Positions 1 to 11,861 of a stretch of DNA of 64,000 nt are shown in pieces. The notes beneath the pieces are model-generated. The model ran no database searches, was not told where the DNA came from, and saw nothing but the letters and a program-made list of their open reading frames with translations. Position 1 is the stretch's first letter. The number at the start of each line of letters is the position of its first letter. The position numbers were made by a program, and so were the translations under genes. Origin of the DNA: Rhodanobacteraceae bacterium (GTDB lineage Bacteria > Pseudomonadota > Gammaproteobacteria > Xanthomonadales > Rhodanobacteraceae); assembly GCA_030167125.1 (NCBI GenBank), contig CP126531.1, positions 496,001 to 560,000 of the forward strand, read 5' to 3'.

Positions 1-77
1 CCCGAACGCACGCGTTTGCGTCAAACCCTCCTTCCCCTTGCTGGCGTCACCACACCCTGATCATGCACAATGCGCCC

Positions 78-683
78 ATGAAACGAATCCTGATTCCGTT
101 GTTCCTCTTCGCCTCCGTCGCGCTCGCCGGCTGCCAGACCATCAAGGCCCACAACCCGTTCCGCCACAAGGAACCGGCCTACAAGTCCGCGCAGCAGGAG
201 CAGCCGCTGGAAGTGCCGCCGGGCATGGACCAGCCGCCGACCACCGAGGCGCTCGCCATTCCCGATGCCGGCAACGGCGCGCAGACGGCCGCGCCCTCCG
301 AAGCCGGTGCGCCGCCCGCGGCGCAGGAAGCGGTCTCGAGTGGCGTGACGGCTTCCGGTAACAGCCTGAGCGTTTCGGACACGCCCGACAGCGTCTACCG
401 CCGCGTCGGACTGGCGCTGGCGCGCGGTGATGCCGGCCAGGTCACGGCCAGTGACGATGCCGCGCACACCTACCAGGTCGCGGTGGACACGATCGTCACC
501 CGGAAACCGGAAGGCGGTTTCCTCCACCGCATGTTCCACCACAGCAAGAACGAAGCCGTGAAGGGCACGGTGACCGTCAGCGTCGCGCCTTCGGGCAGCG
601 GCAGCGTGGTCACCGCATCGGGCGACGCCGATGCTTCCGCGCGCGTGATGGCGGTCCTGCAACAGCGATTGGGCGGCGGCTGA
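78..683 (+). CDS. BamC-like outer-membrane lipoprotein
   Basis: A 201-residue lipoprotein. The N-terminus has a Lys-Arg pair, a hydrophobic stretch and the lipobox LAGC with the lipidated Cys at residue 19. A Pro/Ala-rich linker follows to about residue 105. The C-terminal third (from VYRRVGLALARG) reads like the helix-grip domain of BamC/NlpB, including the KPEGGFLHRMF segment that resembles the KKGFFSRLF segment of that family. BamC is an accessory subunit of the BAM complex, but here only one helix-grip unit is visible, so the role is inferred. I chose the ATG at 78 because the lipobox spacing fits; an in-frame ATG at 63 would add five residues. The upstream partner is outside the window. 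Confidence 0.7.
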   Translation: MKRILIPLFLFASVALAGCQTIKAHNPFRHKEPAYKSAQQEQPLEVPPGMDQPPTTEALAIPDAGNGAQTAAPSEAGAPPAAQEAVSSGVTASGNSLSVSDTPDSVYRRVGLALARGDAGQVTASDDAAHTYQVAVDTIVTRKPEGGFLHRMFHHSKNEAVKGTVTVSVAPSGSGSVVTASGDADASARVMAVLQQRLGGG

Positions 684-702
684 TCGGCCGCATACCGCAA
701 TG

Positions 703-728
703 AAAACGCCGCCCGAGGGCGGCGTTTT
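703..728. terminator. Bidirectional intrinsic terminator
   Basis: The arms AAAACGCCGCCC and GGGCGGCGTTTT form a near-perfect hairpin with a very short loop. A-tract and T-tract on the two sides give a U-run on either strand. It sits between the convergent ends of the lipoprotein gene (stop 683) and fdxA (stop 733), so it can end both transcripts. Confidence 0.85.
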
Positions 729-732
729 CGTT

Positions 733-1056
733 TCAGCGTTCAAGCAAGGGCAGCTTGTCCGGCTTGCCGTCCCATTCCTTCGCGTCGGGCGGCGCATCCT
801 TGCGTTCGGTCAGCACCGGCCAGATCTTCGCCAACTCGGCGTTCAACGCGATGTAGCCTTCCTGTCCCGCCGGCACGTCGTCCTCGGGAAAGATCGCGCG
901 CGCCGGGCATTCCGGTTCGCACAGCGTACAGTCGATGCATTCGTCAGGATCGATCGCGAGGAAGTTCGGTCCCTCGTGGAAGCAATCGACGGGGCACACC
1001 TCCACGCAATCGGTGTACTTGCATTTGACGCAGTTGTCGGTGACGACGAAGGCCAT
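733..1056 (-). CDS. fdxA: Ferredoxin FdxA, 3Fe-4S/4Fe-4S type
   Basis: A 107-residue seven-iron ferredoxin, almost collinear with Azotobacter vinelandii ferredoxin I. It is a small soluble electron carrier in the cytoplasm. The N-terminus [17 protein letters not shown] carries the first cysteines (Cys9, Cys17 and Cys21 among them), followed by CPVDC. The second cluster motif [12 protein letters not shown] lies at about residues 40-51. The family-typical C-terminal tail is present (VPAGQEG to KLPLLER). It is a single gene, convergent with the upstream lipoprotein gene and divergent from nothing obvious. The nearest upstream feature is tRNA-Glu on the same strand. Confidence 0.95.
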   Translation of the reverse strand: MAFVVTDNCVKCKYTDCVEVCPVDCFHEGPNFLAIDPDECIDCTLCEPECPARAIFPEDDVPAGQEGYIALNAELAKIWPVLTERKDAPPDAKEWDGKPDKLPLLER

Positions 1057-1153
1057 GGGAAGAAGGGACTAGGGACTGGAGGGCTACTACACGACCCAGC
1101 ATCATCGCACACATGCAGCCACAAATCGAAGCGGCTGTGATGCACTGTCCGAA

Positions 1154-1193
1154 GCCGCTGTCGTGAAAAGTCAGGGCAAGGATGCCCGAGGTG
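1154..1193. repeat. Small hairpin repeat, copy 1
   Basis: The core AAAAGTCAGGGCAAGGATGC, continuing CCG, has a small hairpin GGGCA-aggA-TGCCC. A related copy lies at 3296-3340, where the stem is GGCCA/TGGCC. The paired changes keep the base pairing. It lies in the 215-bp gap between fdxA and tRNA-Glu; I see no gene in that gap. Confidence 0.5.
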
Positions 1194-1271
1194 GTCCCAC
1201 GGAACTCGGATTCGCCTGGCGCTCGCCTCATGGATTGGCGGAGCAGCGATCATGGATGCTCACACAAGTAC

Positions 1272-1347
1272 TGGCGCTCCCTGCGGGAATCGAACCCGCG
1301 TTACCGCCGTGAGAGGGCGATGTCCTGGGCCGCTAGACGAAGGGAGC
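1272..1347 (-). tRNA. tRNA-Glu (anticodon CTC)
   Basis: A 76-nt cloverleaf on the minus strand. The acceptor stem GCTCCCT pairs with AGGGAGC, followed by discriminator G and an encoded CCA. The T arm GCGGG-TTCGATT-CCCGC is perfect, and the anticodon loop CTCTCAC gives anticodon CTC. The D-arm GTCTAGCGGCCCAGGAC is typical of bacterial tRNA-Glu. It reads GAG codons. Confidence 0.95.
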
Positions 1348-1410
1348 GTAGGGCCGGTGAGCGCGCTAGTATAACGGACTTCGTGCCGCGAACATGCGGC
1401 GCGCCACCGC

Positions 1411-2796
1411 ATGGATGTCTTTCGCTTGAGTTCCGATTCGCCCGCTTCCGGCCATGTTCATCCCGTGCCGCGCGTCATTCCGCGCGAGCAACACAACGTG
1501 TCCCGCAAGCAGATCAGCCGTGGCGCGTTGAAGGTGCTGTATGGACTCAAGGACGCGGGATTCCGCGCTTGCCTCGTCGGCGGCGCGGTGCGCGACCTGT
1601 TGCTGGGCCGCCAGCCCAAGGATTTCGACGTGGCCACCGACGCCACGCCCGAGGACGTCAAGAAGCTGTTCCGCAACTGCCGGCTGATCGGGCGGCGGTT
1701 CCGCCTGGCGCACGTGATCTTCGGGCCCGAGATCGTCGAGGTCGCGACCTTCCGCGGCACCGGCGAAGGCGGCGCCAGCGAGGATCGCCACGTGGTCGAT
1801 GGCCGCATCCTGCGTGACAACGTCTGGGGCAGCATCGAGGAAGACGCGCTGCGCCGCGACTTCCGCGTCAACGCGCTGTACTACGACATCGCCGATTTCA
1901 GCGTGATCGACTACGTCGGCGGCATCGAGGATCTCGAGCAGAAGCACCTGCGCCTGATCGGCGACCCGGCCACGCGCTATCGCGAGGATCCGGTGCGGAT
2001 GCTGCGCGCCGCGCGGCTCGCGGCCAAGCTCGATTTCGAGATCGACGCGGAGGCCGCGGCGCCGCTGCACGAACTCGGGCACCTGCTGAATGATGCGCCA
2101 TCCGCGCGGCTGTTCGACGAATGCCAGAAGATGTTCCTCGCCGGCTACGGCCTCGCGAGTTTCCGCATGCTGGTGAAGTACGACCTGCTGCGGCACCTGT
2201 TTCCCGGCACGGTGCACGCGCTGGCGCACGACAAATCCGGCGCGCTGCTGGGCCTGATCGAGCGCGGCCTCGCCGGTACCGATGCGCGCGTCGCCGACGG
2301 ACGTCCGGTGACGCCGGCGTTCCTGTTCGCGGTGCTGCTGTGGGGCGAAGTGAAGGCGCTGGCGGAGAAACTGCACGCCGAGGGCACGGTCCAGTCGCTG
2401 GCGTGGCAGCGTGCCGCGCACCGGGTGATGGCCGAGCAGGGCAAGCGCGTGGCGATCCCGCGCCGGTTCGGCTACACCATCGAGGACATCTGGTCGCTGC
2501 AACCGCGTTTCGCCGAACGCACGCGCAAACGCGTGTTCCGCCTGATGGCGCATCCGCGTTTCCGCGCGGCCTACGACTTCCTGCTGTTGCGCGCCGGCGA
2601 GTCGGACGCGCTGCGCGAGTCGGGCGAGTGGTGGACGGAAATCCAGGCGCTGCCGCCCGATGAGATTTCCGAGCAGCTTGCGCCCAAGGCCATCGCCGCC
2701 AGCGCCGGCGACAAACCGTCCGGCAGCGTGCGCCGGCGCCGCCGCGGCGGCCGGCGGCGCAAGGCCGCTGCGCCGAAAGCCGGTTCGCCTGAATGA
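1411..2796 (+). CDS. pcnB: Poly(A) polymerase I
   Basis: Adds 3' poly(A) tails to RNAs and so promotes their decay. The protein has 461 residues. The nucleotidyltransferase head is clear: LVGGAVRDLLLG at about residues 52-63, the catalytic DFDVATDATP soon after, then RNCRLIGRRFRLAHV and the DALRRDFRVNALYYD segment. The RNA-binding and neck domains follow, and the C-terminus is a short basic tail (VRRRRRGGRRRK), as is common in PcnB. The family core VIPREQHNVSRKQIS begins near residue 23, so a GTG start nearer to it (1498) is also possible. The stop is 3 bp before folK, so the two are very probably co-transcribed. Confidence 0.95.
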   Translation: MDVFRLSSDSPASGHVHPVPRVIPREQHNVSRKQISRGALKVLYGLKDAGFRACLVGGAVRDLLLGRQPKDFDVATDATPEDVKKLFRNCRLIGRRFRLAHVIFGPEIVEVATFRGTGEGGASEDRHVVDGRILRDNVWGSIEEDALRRDFRVNALYYDIADFSVIDYVGGIEDLEQKHLRLIGDPATRYREDPVRMLRAARLAAKLDFEIDAEAAAPLHELGHLLNDAPSARLFDECQKMFLAGYGLASFRMLVKYDLLRHLFPGTVHALAHDKSGALLGLIERGLAGTDARVADGRPVTPAFLFAVLLWGEVKALAEKLHAEGTVQSLAWQRAAHRVMAEQGKRVAIPRRFGYTIEDIWSLQPRFAERTRKRVFRLMAHPRFRAAYDFLLLRAGESDALRESGEWWTEIQALPPDEISEQLAPKAIAASAGDKPSGSVRRRRRGGRRRKAAAPKAGSPE

Positions 2797-2799
2797 CGC

Positions 2800-3291
2800 A
2801 TGGCTGAAACGGTCACCGCCTGCGTCGCGCTGGGCAGCAATCTCGATGATCCGCGTGCGCAGGTCGAGCGCGGGTTCGCGGCGCTGGCCGTGTTGCCGCA
2901 TACCACGTTGAGCGCGCGTTCGCGCCTGTACCGCACGAAGCCGTGGGGCAAGGCCGATCAACCCGATTTCGTCAATGCCGCCGCGCGGCTGGAAACGGCA
3001 CTGGCGCCGCGCGCCTTGCTCGACGCACTGCTGGCGATCGAAGCCGGCGCCGGCCGCGTGCGCGGCGCGCGCAACGGCCCGCGCGTCCTCGACCTCGACC
3101 TGCTGCTGTACGGCGACCGGATCATCGACGAGCCCGAATTCGCGGTGCCGCATCCGCGCCTGCACGAGCGCGCGTTCGTGCTGTTGCCGCTGGCCGATGT
3201 CGCGCCCGAACTCGAAATCCCGGGACACGGGCGTGTCCGTGATCTCTTTGCGCGGGTCGACACGACCGGCTGCGTACTGCTGATCGCGTGA
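2800..3291 (+). CDS. folK: HPPK, folate biosynthesis pyrophosphokinase
   Basis: 2-amino-4-hydroxy-6-hydroxymethyldihydropteridine pyrophosphokinase. It transfers pyrophosphate from ATP to the pterin in the step before dihydropteroate synthase. It has 163 residues, normal for the family. Signature regions are ALGSNLDDP near the N-terminus, the substrate loop KPWGKADQPDFVNA, and the GPRVLDLDLLLYG Mg-binding motif followed by VPHPRLHERAFVL. It starts 3 bp after pcnB, an arrangement common in Gammaproteobacteria. Confidence 0.96.
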   Translation: MAETVTACVALGSNLDDPRAQVERGFAALAVLPHTTLSARSRLYRTKPWGKADQPDFVNAAARLETALAPRALLDALLAIEAGAGRVRGARNGPRVLDLDLLLYGDRIIDEPEFAVPHPRLHERAFVLLPLADVAPELEIPGHGRVRDLFARVDTTGCVLLIA

Positions 3292-3295
3292 TCGC

Positions 3296-3340
3296 AGCGG
3301 CTGTTGTTGAAAGTCAGGCCAGGGATGGCCGCATTGGTGT
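3296..3340. repeat. Small hairpin repeat, copy 2
   Basis: The core GAAAGTCAGGCCAGGGATGG, continuing CCG, forms a hairpin GGCCA-gggA-TGGCC. It aligns with the copy at 1154-1193 over about 40 bp with compensatory stem changes. It lies in the folK-ribF intergenic gap, which holds no other feature I can support. Confidence 0.5.
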
Positions 3341-3419
3341 TGGCGATGTCGAGACGATGTCGCGGGCGAAAGTGTCCGATGATGCAGCGATCAGGGACGA
3401 TCGCAAATATACTGACGCG

Positions 3420-4372
3420 ATGCTCAGGATCTACCGCGATATCGAGGGCCCGTGCCTGGCCCCGGACGGCAGCGTGCTCGCGATCGGCGCGTTCGACGGG
3501 CTGCATCGCGGCCACGCCGCGCTGCTGGCGAAAGTGCGCGAACACGCGAAGGCGCGTGGCCTGGTCGCGGCGGCGGTGAGTTTCGAGCCGCTGCCACGCA
3601 GCTACTTTTCGCCGGTGCCGCTGAAGCGGCTGTCGTCCGTGCGCGAAAAATTGTGCGGCTTCGCCGATGCGGGGATCGATGCGTTGCTGCTGCTGCGCTT
3701 CAATCCGGCGCTGGTGGCCATGCACGCGGAAGATTTCGTCCGGCAAGTGCTGGTCGCGCGAATGGGCGCGCGCGAAATCTGGGTGGGCGCGGATTTCCGC
3801 TTCGGCCACGACCGCGTGGGCGACGTCGCGCTGCTGGAAGCGATGCAGGGCGAGGGCGGTTACGAAGTGCGCGTGCTGGATGCCGTCACGAACGGCGACG
3901 GCGAACGCGTGTCGGCCTCACGCGTGCGCGGCGCGCTGGGCTCCGGCGATTTCGCGCACGCCGCGGAATTGCTGGGTAGTCCCTTCACCATCGGCGGACG
4001 CGTGGTGCGCGGCCAGCGGATGGGCCACACGCTCGGTTATCCCACCGCGAACATCCGGCTGGGCAAGCGCGTGTCGCCGGTGTCCGGCATCTTCGCGGTG
4101 CGCGTGCACGCCGGTGGCCGCTGGTGGCCGGGTGTCGCCAGCCTCGGCGTGCGTCCGACCATCGCGGGCGGTGGCGAACCGCTGCTGGAAGCGCATCTGT
4201 TCGGTTTCGACGGCGACCTGTACGGCCAGCGCATCGAAGTCGAGTTCGTCGCCAGGCTGCGCGACGAGGAAAAATTCGCCGATCTGGATGCGCTGCGCGC
4301 GCAAATGGATCGCGACGCCGCGGAGGCGCGGCGGATTCTTGCCGACACATCCACCGTTTCCGGAGCGTTCGC

Positions 4373-4376
<4 letters not shown>
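3420..4376 (+). CDS. ribF: Bifunctional riboflavin kinase / FAD synthetase
   Basis: Converts riboflavin to FMN and then FAD. It has 318 residues. The N-terminal FMN adenylyltransferase has the nucleotide-binding loop [14 protein letters not shown] and the later ISxxxR-like [10 protein letters not shown]. The C-terminal flavokinase starts near [20 protein letters not shown] and contains the expected GIFAVRV and [12 protein letters not shown] chose the ATG at 3420 (MLRIYRD) because it matches the family N-terminus; an open frame runs 44 codons further upstream through the repeat. Its stop overlaps the GTG start of ileS by 4 bp, so translation is probably coupled. The ribF-ileS-lspA order is broken here, as lspA lies near 13.9 kb. 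Confidence 0.95.
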
Positions 4377-7339
<2,963 letters not shown>

Positions 7340-7412
7340 TGCGTTAGCATTGCGTCAACCGCCGTTGCACGGCGGCCGGCCCGGGGAGGCTGGAAACACA
7401 AGGGGATACGCA

Positions 7413-9392
7413 ATGACGAGGTCAACACGTTGTCTCGTGGGCGTCGTACTGTGGGTTCTGGCCTGCGCTGCACTGGCGGCCCCGGTTTCGTTGGCCGACC
7501 TGGCGCGGCATGCGCAATTCAAGGCGGTGAAAATCGCGCCCGATGGTGCGCATATCGCCGCGACGTCCGTACTCCCGAACGGGCAGACGGTGCTCACGTT
7601 GGTCAACTTGGCGACCCACAAAGCTCTGAATCTTGCACCGTCTCAGAACGACGACGTGCTGGATTTCTGGTGGGCATCGCCCAAACGTCTGCTTTATACC
7701 CAAGCCCAGCACGAGGGCGGCTGGGACAGTCCGCTTGCCACTGGCGAGTTGTTCGCGGTGGGCGCCGATGGTGGCGATCCGGAGATGCTTTACGGCTATC
7801 GCAGAGGCGGCATGCAGGCGGGCTCCCACATCCAGCAGGCCACGCCCGAATACGGCAACGCGACATTCCTGTCGCGGATCGACGGCGATGCGAATCATGC
7901 ATTGATCGAGGTCACCAACTGGGAGGCGTCCGGATCCGCCGGTGCGTTCACCGAGGTTTACAAGATCGACGTGCGCAACGGGGACAAGGAACGTATTGCG
8001 ACCGCGCCAACGCGCGAAGCCGTCTACCTCGCCGATCACCACGGCAATGTTCGTTTCGCGATGGGCGATGACCTGGACGGGCAACGCGTGATCTACATGC
8101 GCCCAGCGCAGGGTGGCCCGTGGCAACGCCTGGAGCAGGCCAGCGCCGACCGCGACTGGCCGATCGCCTTCAGCGACGACGACAAGACAGCGTGGTTCAC
8201 CTGCCCGGGTGAGCCCAAGGGCAGCGGCATATGCAAGTTCGATCCGGACACGCAGAAGATGACGCACGTCTGGAGCAATCCCCACGTCGAGGCGACGGGC
8301 TTGGCGCAAGGACTGGCTGAGGATTCGATCATCGGCGTCGAATTCACCGACGGGCGACCGGCCGTGTCGGTATTCGACAACCAGGCGCAGGGCGTCAAGG
8401 CGCTGGTCGATCTGATGCAGCAATACCCCGGCGAAGATGTCGAATTCGTTTCCGGCACCGATGATGGCAGCAAGGCGATCGCGCTGGTTCAGGCCGACGT
8501 CGACCCGGGCACGTTCTTCCTGTACGACCGCGCCACCAACAAGTTCACGCCGCTGCTGCAGCGGGCCGGATGGATCAATCCCGATCAGCTCGGGCGGGCG
8601 CAGCCGTTCACCTTCACCACGCGCGATGGATTGAGCGAGCAGGGTTACGTCACGTATCCACCCGGCAAGGACAACGCCAAGAACCTGCCGATGGTGGTGT
8701 ACGTGCACGGCGGTCCGTACGGCGTGCGCGACGGGTGGGAATACGATCCCTACGTGCAGGCGATGGCCACGCGCGGCTATGCGGTGTTGCAGGTGAACTA
8801 CCGCGGTTCCGGCGGCTACGGTTTCGATTTCGAGAAAGCGGGCTGGAAACAGTGGGGCGGCACGATGCAGGACGACGTCACCGACGCCACGCGCTGGGCC
8901 ATCGCGCAAGGCATCGCCGATCCGCATCGCATCTGCATTTACGGCGGAAGCTATGGAGGCTACGCGGCGCTGGAGGGCGCGGTGTCGGCACCCGATTTGT
9001 ACAAGTGCGCGATCGGCTACGTCGGGGTGTACGACCTGACACTGATGTACCGGGGTGGCAGCGACGCGATGCAGAATCTCTACGGCGAGGATTACCTGAA
9101 GCGTGTGCTCGGCACCGACATGACGGTGCTGGCGCAGCACTCGCCGATCTACCAATTGAACAATCTCAAGGCGAAGGTGATGCTGATCGTGGGCGGCCGC
9201 GACACCCGCGTGCCGCCGGTGCAGGGCATGGACATGCACATCGCGCTCCTGAAGCGGAAGATTCCGCACGAATGGCTGTACAAGCCCGACGAGTGGCACG
9301 GCTTCTACGACGAGAAAAACATCGCCGAGTTGTTCCAACGCGTGGATGCGTTCCTCGACGCCAACATCGGGCAGGGCGCTGCCGCGAAATGA
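7413..9392 (+). CDS. Exported S9-family peptidase (prolyl oligopeptidase-like)
   Basis: A 659-residue serine peptidase of the prolyl oligopeptidase / acylaminoacyl-peptidase family. A signal peptide (MTRSTRCLVGVVLWVLACAA) points to export. Roughly residues 30-400 are a beta-propeller-like region, and the alpha/beta hydrolase domain follows. The nucleophile lies in GGSYGGYAALEG (Ser near residue 512), the acid in GGRDTRVP (Asp near 597) and the base in DEWHGFYD (His near 629). The start ATG at 7413 is chosen for the signal peptide. It is monocistronic, 73 bp after ileS. The substrate cannot be read from sequence; a role in peptide scavenging in the periplasm is an inference. Confidence 0.88.
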   Translation: MTRSTRCLVGVVLWVLACAALAAPVSLADLARHAQFKAVKIAPDGAHIAATSVLPNGQTVLTLVNLATHKALNLAPSQNDDVLDFWWASPKRLLYTQAQHEGGWDSPLATGELFAVGADGGDPEMLYGYRRGGMQAGSHIQQATPEYGNATFLSRIDGDANHALIEVTNWEASGSAGAFTEVYKIDVRNGDKERIATAPTREAVYLADHHGNVRFAMGDDLDGQRVIYMRPAQGGPWQRLEQASADRDWPIAFSDDDKTAWFTCPGEPKGSGICKFDPDTQKMTHVWSNPHVEATGLAQGLAEDSIIGVEFTDGRPAVSVFDNQAQGVKALVDLMQQYPGEDVEFVSGTDDGSKAIALVQADVDPGTFFLYDRATNKFTPLLQRAGWINPDQLGRAQPFTFTTRDGLSEQGYVTYPPGKDNAKNLPMVVYVHGGPYGVRDGWEYDPYVQAMATRGYAVLQVNYRGSGGYGFDFEKAGWKQWGGTMQDDVTDATRWAIAQGIADPHRICIYGGSYGGYAALEGAVSAPDLYKCAIGYVGVYDLTLMYRGGSDAMQNLYGEDYLKRVLGTDMTVLAQHSPIYQLNNLKAKVMLIVGGRDTRVPPVQGMDMHIALLKRKIPHEWLYKPDEWHGFYDEKNIAELFQRVDAFLDANIGQGAAAK

Positions 9393-9451
9393 TCCGTAGG
9401 CTGCGGGTGAGCGCGGCTTCTCGCATGTAGCCGCTCACCCCAACCGGCGGT

Positions 9452-10702
9452 TCACTCCCAGTCCCCGATCCGCCCCATCCGTATCCGGTTGGCGAACAGC
9501 GAGAACGCGAGTTTCGCCGCGAGGCCCTGCGAACGCAGGATCCACGGCGGCAGGTATTGCGGCGGCGCGACCGAGCCGTCCGCGAAACAGGGCCGCAATG
9601 CGATCGCATCGTCCAGCGCGAGCTTGCCCGCGAACAGGTGCTGCATCAGGTCCAGCCGGCGCCGCTTGAATGCCCAACGGAAAAACGTGTGCACGGTGAG
9701 CAGGCCGGCGAGGTACACGTTGTCCTTGGTGAAGGCGGCGCCGCCGCCGACCGGCACGCCGCGATAGACGCGCTGCGTGGAATAGAAACTGTCGGCAACG
9801 TTCTGGCCGTGCGCGCGGAACCAGCGGTAGACCTCGATGAAATCCGCACCCGACAGCGCCATGTCGATCGCGAGGATGCGCAGGCTGATCCGCTGCAGGC
9901 GCGCGATGTCGATGGAACCCGACATCAATTCCGCGAACACCGCCAGGCCTTCCTGCGTTGCCGTCGCGCGCGGCGCGGTGCGCGACAGCGATTTCAACAC
10001 CGGCTGGGCGCGCCCGTTGCGCGCGGTGAGCGTGTGCACGAAGGCTTCGTGCGCCAGCAGTTGCGAGCGGTCGTATTCGGAAAAACACGTCGCGCCGCGC
10101 AGGCGGATGCGGGTGGCGCCGGCCGCGGCCTTTGAGGTCAGTTCGGGATCGATCTCCACACGCACCGTGCCGGCGCCGAAGCACGCGTCCACCTCGGCCT
10201 GCACTTCGTCGCGCAACACTTCGGCGGGAATGCAGTATTCGGCTTCCGGCAGCGCTTCGCCGTTGCCCATTTCCTCGGCGATGTCGAGGAACCAGCGCGC
10301 GGCGTCGAGGTTGGTTTGCGTGCCGCCCGGCAGCGCGTCGCCGGGCTTGCCGTAGAGTTCGATGGACGGTGCGGTGACGCCACCGGTGCCGACCGCTTCC
10401 AGCATGCGCGCCGCGGTTTGCCACGATGCCGCGCTGCGCCGCAGGTAGGCACCGAGCGGATGCGAGGCATCGGCGTTCGAGGCGATGGCATCGAGTTCCG
10501 CGCGTTGCGCGGAAAAATCCGGCGCGTGGTATTCGAAGCGCGGCAGCGTTTCGCGGCCGTGGTGCAGGTCGTCGAGGAAGCGCCGTTCGACAGCGGCCGG
10601 CCACGCCACGGTATCGAGCACGCGGATGCCGCGCACCGCTTCCACCAGCCGCTTGTCCAGCGCAGCGCAGCGACGCAAGGCGCGTGGCGCGGCAGCGTCC
10701 AC
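9452..10702 (-). CDS. DUF1704 QEGLA-motif protein, HExxxH metalloprotease-like
   Basis: A 416-residue protein of the family annotated as flavohemoglobin expression-modulating QEGLA motif proteins (DUF1704). Two motifs are visible: LLAHEAFVHTLTARNG, which contains HExxxH near residue 218, and ATQEGLAVFAELM near residue 254. The eukaryotic members (MATCAP/KIAA0895) are zinc tyrosine carboxypeptidases that use HExxxH plus a downstream glutamate. By family analogy the His-Glu-His set and the QEGLA glutamate are probably catalytic. The bacterial substrate is unknown. The start is GTG. The gene lies 7 bp downstream of rsgA on the same strand, so co-transcription is likely. No signal peptide or membrane segment is seen, so it is probably cytoplasmic. 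Confidence 0.8.
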   Translation of the reverse strand: MDAAAPRALRRCAALDKRLVEAVRGIRVLDTVAWPAAVERRFLDDLHHGRETLPRFEYHAPDFSAQRAELDAIASNADASHPLGAYLRRSAASWQTAARMLEAVGTGGVTAPSIELYGKPGDALPGGTQTNLDAARWFLDIAEEMGNGEALPEAEYCIPAEVLRDEVQAEVDACFGAGTVRVEIDPELTSKAAAGATRIRLRGATCFSEYDRSQLLAHEAFVHTLTARNGRAQPVLKSLSRTAPRATATQEGLAVFAELMSGSIDIARLQRISLRILAIDMALSGADFIEVYRWFRAHGQNVADSFYSTQRVYRGVPVGGGAAFTKDNVYLAGLLTVHTFFRWAFKRRRLDLMQHLFAGKLALDDAIALRPCFADGSVAPPQYLPPWILRSQGLAAKLAFSLFANRIRMGRIGDWE

Positions 10703-10709
10703 GGCCGCG

Positions 10710-11771
10710 CTACTCGCGTTCCTGCCAGCCGCGGTGCCGCTGCGAGCGGATCGGTTCGTGGGTACCGCGCAGGCGATCCTCGAAGCGGGTCGCCTGTTCC
10801 GCGCGCTGGTCGCGCAGCTTCAGGTAATGCCGCCAGCGCTCGTGATCGAGTTCGCCCGCTTCCAGCGCCTCGCGCACCGCGCAGCCGGGTTCGTTGCCGT
10901 GGCCGCAGTCGGCGAAGCGGCATTGTTCGGTCAGCGCGTCGATGTCGTCGAACAGTTCGAGGTCTTCGTCGCCGGTCAGTTTCAGTTCGCGCATGCCGGG
11001 CGTGTCGATCAGGCATGCGCCGCCGGGCAGCGGCAGCAAGGCGCGGTGGGTGGTGGTGTGGCGGCCGCGGTCGTCGCCGGTGCGGGTCGCCGCGGTGGCC
11101 ATGCGATCCTCGCCCAGCAAGGTGTTGGTCAACGTGGATTTGCCGGCGCCGGACGAACCCACCAGCACGACGGTGGACGCGCGCGCGAGATGCGGTTCCA
11201 GCGTGGCGACACTTGCCGCATCCTTGCCGTTGATCGCGACGACGGGCGTGCCGCTGGGCAGGCGCTTGCGCAGCGCGTCCACGGCCGCGTCGGCTTCGGC
11301 GTCGTCCACCGCGTCGCGCTTGGTCAACACCACCACCGCGCGCGCGCCCGAACCCTCGATGAGCGCGAGGTAGCGCTCGATGCGTGCGGGATTGAAATCG
11401 CCGTCGAGCCCGGTCAGTACGCACACCACGTCGATGTTGGTGGCGATGATCTGGCGCTGGTACTTCTCGCCCGCGGCCGCGCGCTCGAACACGCCGCGGC
11501 GCGGCAGCACCTCCACGATATGCGGCGGCGCGCCGGTTTCGATGACGACGAAGTCGCCGACCGCGGGCCGCGCGGAGGGATCGAGATTGCGCTTCAGGAA
11601 TTTCGGCGCCGGCTGCACGTTGAACGCGTGCGCGCCGTCGTGCACTTCGTAGCCGGCGCGGTGTTGCGCCGACACGCGGGCCAGCACGTGTCCCGGCGGC
11701 AGCGATGGAAGGGCGCCCTGCCAGCCGATGCGTTGCAGCGCCGGAGGGGATTGCGTGGAAGCGGTTGCCAT
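10710..11771 (-). CDS. rsgA: Ribosome small-subunit GTPase RsgA
   Basis: A GTPase that helps late 30S subunit maturation. It has 353 residues with the circularly permuted G-motif order typical of RsgA/YjeQ: G4 VVLTKRD, then G1 VGSSGAGKST, G2-region RHTTTHR and G3 DTPGMREL. An N-terminal OB-fold precedes them. The C-terminal zinc knuckle is CRFADCGHGNEPGC. The C-terminus is basic and arginine-rich. The gene precedes the DUF1704 gene by 7 bp on the same strand and diverges from the aminotransferase gene, leaving a short 90-bp promoter region. Confidence 0.95.
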   Translation of the reverse strand: MATASTQSPPALQRIGWQGALPSLPPGHVLARVSAQHRAGYEVHDGAHAFNVQPAPKFLKRNLDPSARPAVGDFVVIETGAPPHIVEVLPRRGVFERAAAGEKYQRQIIATNIDVVCVLTGLDGDFNPARIERYLALIEGSGARAVVVLTKRDAVDDAEADAAVDALRKRLPSGTPVVAINGKDAASVATLEPHLARASTVVLVGSSGAGKSTLTNTLLGEDRMATAATRTGDDRGRHTTTHRALLPLPGGACLIDTPGMRELKLTGDEDLELFDDIDALTEQCRFADCGHGNEPGCAVREALEAGELDHERWRHYLKLRDQRAEQATRFEDRLRGTHEPIRSQRHRGWQERE

Positions 11772-11861
11772 GGCGGGGAATGCCCGTCCGATGAGTCCAG
11801 TGGGTGTTTGCGGACGCCTGAATCGGCGCTAGCATGCCCGATCCCTCGATCGTTTGCAGCC

